From NCBI GenBank assembly GCA_045631445.1, contig JAZQUS010000148.1, positions 1 to 7,015 on the forward strand: a DNA stretch of 7,015 nucleotides, in the 5' to 3' direction. Below are positions 6,027 to 7,015 of the stretch, piece by piece. The DNA is from RGIG4608 sp045631445 (lineage in GTDB: Bacteria > Bacillota > Clostridia > Oscillospirales > CAG-272). The position numbers and the translations under genes are program-made. Numbering within the stretch: position 1 is the first letter of the stretch; each line of letters starts with the position of its first letter. The notes beneath the pieces were generated by a model. It saw only the letters and a list, made by a program, of their open reading frames with translations. It was not told the origin of the DNA and did not search any database.

Positions 6027-6120
6027 GTTTTTTACTTGCCAAATCAAAGTTCATAAATAATATTCCGGATGTAACTTTTGAAGACTCACTTTTGAGCCTC
6101 GAACATTTAAAGGAGGAATG
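6027..6120 (+). repeat. Module copy 2: T tract, promoter-like site, GGAGGAATG
   Basis: Second copy of the module at 5775-5869. The first 18 bases are identical (6027-6044), then similarity drops: 9 of 13 bases match in the last segment before and including GTAAC (6063-6075 against 5811-5823). It ends in GGAGGAATG (6112-6120), with one base lost between the copies overall. A 7-bp stem with a mismatch (6081-6087 with 6092-6098 region) precedes the GGAGG, as a weaker hairpin does in copy 1. Confidence 0.6.
6036..6064 (+). promoter_or_regulatory. Promoter-like site in module copy 2
   Basis: TTGCCA (6036-6041) with AT-rich -10 candidates TAATAT (16 bases) or AATATT (17 bases), each 4 of 6. It is the nearest plausible promoter for the small gene at 6308 and the recombinase, which would give a leader of over 230 bases with hairpins. 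Weak -10, so low confidence. Confidence 0.35.
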
Positions 6121-6159
6121 CAAAAATATTGCTTTTGCAATCTTGCAGAACAACGGTAA
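6118..6159 (+). CDS. Possible 13-residue leader peptide
   Basis: AAAGGAGGA directly precedes this ATG (little spacing), which opens MQKYCFCNLAEQR and then TAA. Its first bases form a perfect 7-bp hairpin, TGCAAAA (6119-6125) with TTTTGCA (6133-6139), that could hide or expose the site. A translated leader controlling the downstream genes is possible; the close spacing argues against efficient initiation. Confidence 0.2.
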   Translation: MQKYCFCNLAEQR

Positions 6160-6226
6160 AAGCCTCTTGCTTTGGTTTTAAGGGAAGGACCGATGTAACG
6201 CCGATACTGATTGCCTGCCGGATATG

Positions 6227-6276
6227 CACAGCCTGTTTCTGCTGGGAACCGATGAAAGTCGGAGAAGCAGGCTGTG
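6227..6276. other. Two-part stem-loop before the small gene
   Basis: Arms 6227-6240 and 6263-6276 form a 14-bp GC-rich stem with one G-U pair. The enclosed 22 bases include a second small hairpin, CCGA/TCGG (6249-6252 with 6259-6262). It ends 19 bases before the AAGGAGG of the next gene and has no T tract. It could be a regulatory RNA structure in the recombinase leader or a palindromic site bound by a recombinase. Confidence 0.5.
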
Positions 6277-6307
6277 ATACGCAAAGCAAAAAAGGAAGGA
6301 GGATATA

Positions 6308-6496
6308 ATGGAGTATAATAATGTGAAAAATCGCATCAGTTATGCCGCTGCTTACGCATTACTCAAAAAGTATGTTAAACAAAATGCTGTTACGCCCGAG
6401 ATGTTTGAAAAGCTCAATAAACTTATGGCGGATCTTTATATGTGTGACCCGATAGCTACACCGAAAAGAAAAAAGGCCTTAAAACGAAAGGAATGA
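6308..6496 (+). CDS. Small SHOCT-like protein upstream of the recombinase
   Basis: A 62-residue basic protein. Residues 18-44, of the form LLKKYVKQNAVT then EMFEKLNKLM, have the two-helix pattern of SHOCT domains (short, oligomerising, usually written as K-L..G.IT.EEFE..K..LL). The tail (52-62) is Lys/Arg-rich and could contact DNA or RNA. AAGGAGG (6296-6302) lies 5 bases before the ATG, a textbook site. The gene ends two bases before the best recombinase start, so the two are co-translated; similar small genes precede serine recombinases on clostridial elements. A role as recombinase partner or regulator is inferred. The coding call is strong; the domain call is moderate. Confidence 0.75.
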   Translation: MEYNNVKNRISYAAAYALLKKYVKQNAVTPEMFEKLNKLMADLYMCDPIATPKRKKALKRKE

Positions 6497-6498
6497 AT

Positions 6499-7015
6499 AT
6501 GATGAGCAAAAAAGAACAAAACACAGATAAGAAGGTAAGGATAATAGAAGCCGATCCGGAATTATCAAAGAAAAACGATTCCAACAGGGTGCTAAAAGTA
6601 GCAGCTTACTGCCGAGTGTCTACCGACGATGAGGATCAGCTTAATAGCTACTATACGCAAAAGGCATACTATACCGAGTACATCAAGAGGAATCCAAATG
6701 GCGCTTTGCCGGAATCTATGCAGACGAAGGTATTACCGGCACCCAGGTTAAAAAGCGAGATGAATTTCTTCGTATGATCGATGACTGTGAGCAGGGAAAA
6801 ATTGATCTCATTTTAACTAAGTCAGTATCTAGGTATGCACGCAACATTGTGGACTGTATTTCGTATATCCGTAAATTGAAGGCGTTGGGTATAGGTATCT
6901 ACTTTGAGGAACAGAATATAAATTCACTGACAGAAGACAGTGAGGTGTATATCGGTATTTACGGTGTTCTGGCACAGTCGGAAAGCGAGAATATCAGTGC
7001 CAATGTCAAGTGGGG
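6499..7015 (+). pseudogene. Large serine recombinase, frameshifted and cut by window end
   Basis: Serine recombinases cut and rejoin DNA through a 5'-phosphoserine link and move integrative elements and phages. The catalytic domain is plain: AAYCRVSTDDEDQ with the nucleophile Ser41, then after the break YADEGITGTQVKKRDEF, MIDDCEQGKIDLILTKSVSRYARN and LAQSESENISANVKWG. The first frame stops at 6777; the family sequence continues from 6702 in the -1 frame to the window end. The break is at 6697-6701: AATGG where AATTGG would give the expected NPNW, so one T appears lost. This is a deletion or an assembly error; no slippery heptamer is present. The start is taken at ATG 6499, 6 bases after AAAGGA (6487-6492); ATG 6493 abuts that site and ATG 6502 is also possible. 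The large C-terminal DNA-binding region lies beyond the window. Confidence 0.88.

Larger units (their letters stand above)
5871..6056 (+). pseudogene. Open stretch without a start, possible gene remnant
   Basis: Frame open for 61 codons between stops at 5868 and 6054. It has no initiation codon until an ATG at 5973 that lacks a ribosome site. The middle reads like protein (APNGWENYDILAQ, then ALLMSESDAVLNAV) but matches no family I know, and its end runs into module copy 2. It may be the residue of a gene deleted between the two module copies, or chance. The strong hairpin at 5958-5995 lies inside it. Confidence 0.25.

Noticed and set aside
6227..6276. Terminator before the small gene
   Set aside because: The stem is strong but no T tract follows, and a well-formed gene starts just downstream.
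5971..6289. Three overlapping minus-strand ORFs
   Set aside because: They overlap each other in different frames, lack good ribosome sites, and follow the hairpins and repeats of this stretch, which lengthen open frames by chance.
6691..6705. Programmed -1 frameshift in the recombinase
   Set aside because: A -1 slip would restore the frame and the Trp, but no X XXY YYZ slippery heptamer is present, and the family is normally encoded in one frame.

Overview
The window looks like accessory DNA from a low-GC Firmicute, most likely a gut-type clostridium. The grounds are strong Gram-positive Shine-Dalgarno sites (AAGGAGG, AAAGGAG, AGAGGAG), a TTG start, extended -10 promoters, U-tract terminators, and a large serine recombinase of the kind common on clostridial mobile elements. 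The genus cannot be read from the sequence alone.

Left flank (1-550): the end, and possibly nearly all, of a Pth2-type peptidyl-tRNA hydrolase gene, followed about 90 bases later by a strong rho-independent terminator. A short control region (551-759) then carries two near-identical 19-base direct repeats 40 bases apart, a small inverted repeat and an extended -10 promoter.

Centre (760-5431): four same-strand genes form what looks like one AT-rich defence-type operon: a KilA-N domain protein (TTG start); an ApeA-like protein with a C-terminal HEPN RNase motif (RNTITH); a UPF0489/arginase-fold protein with a DSHAD metal-binding motif; and an FRG-domain protein with a long C-terminal region I do not recognise. 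The first three are 30-33 bases apart. The fourth follows a 97-base gap that contains a second extended -10 and a 32-codon ORF overlapping its start. The operon probably ends at the terminator at 5710-5746. The HEPN protein is the likely effector and KilA-N a likely DNA-binding regulator or sensor. What UPF0489 and FRG contribute is unknown, and whether the four act together is inference.

Right flank (5747-7015): about 560 bases without a convincing gene hold two diverged copies of a ~95-base module (5775-5869 and 6027-6120) and several strong hairpins. Then come a 62-residue SHOCT-like protein and the N-terminal catalytic part of a large serine recombinase. The recombinase reading frame is broken by an apparent one-base deletion near 6700 and runs off the window. 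This flank is probably the recombinase end of an integrative element, with the defence operon as cargo or neighbour.
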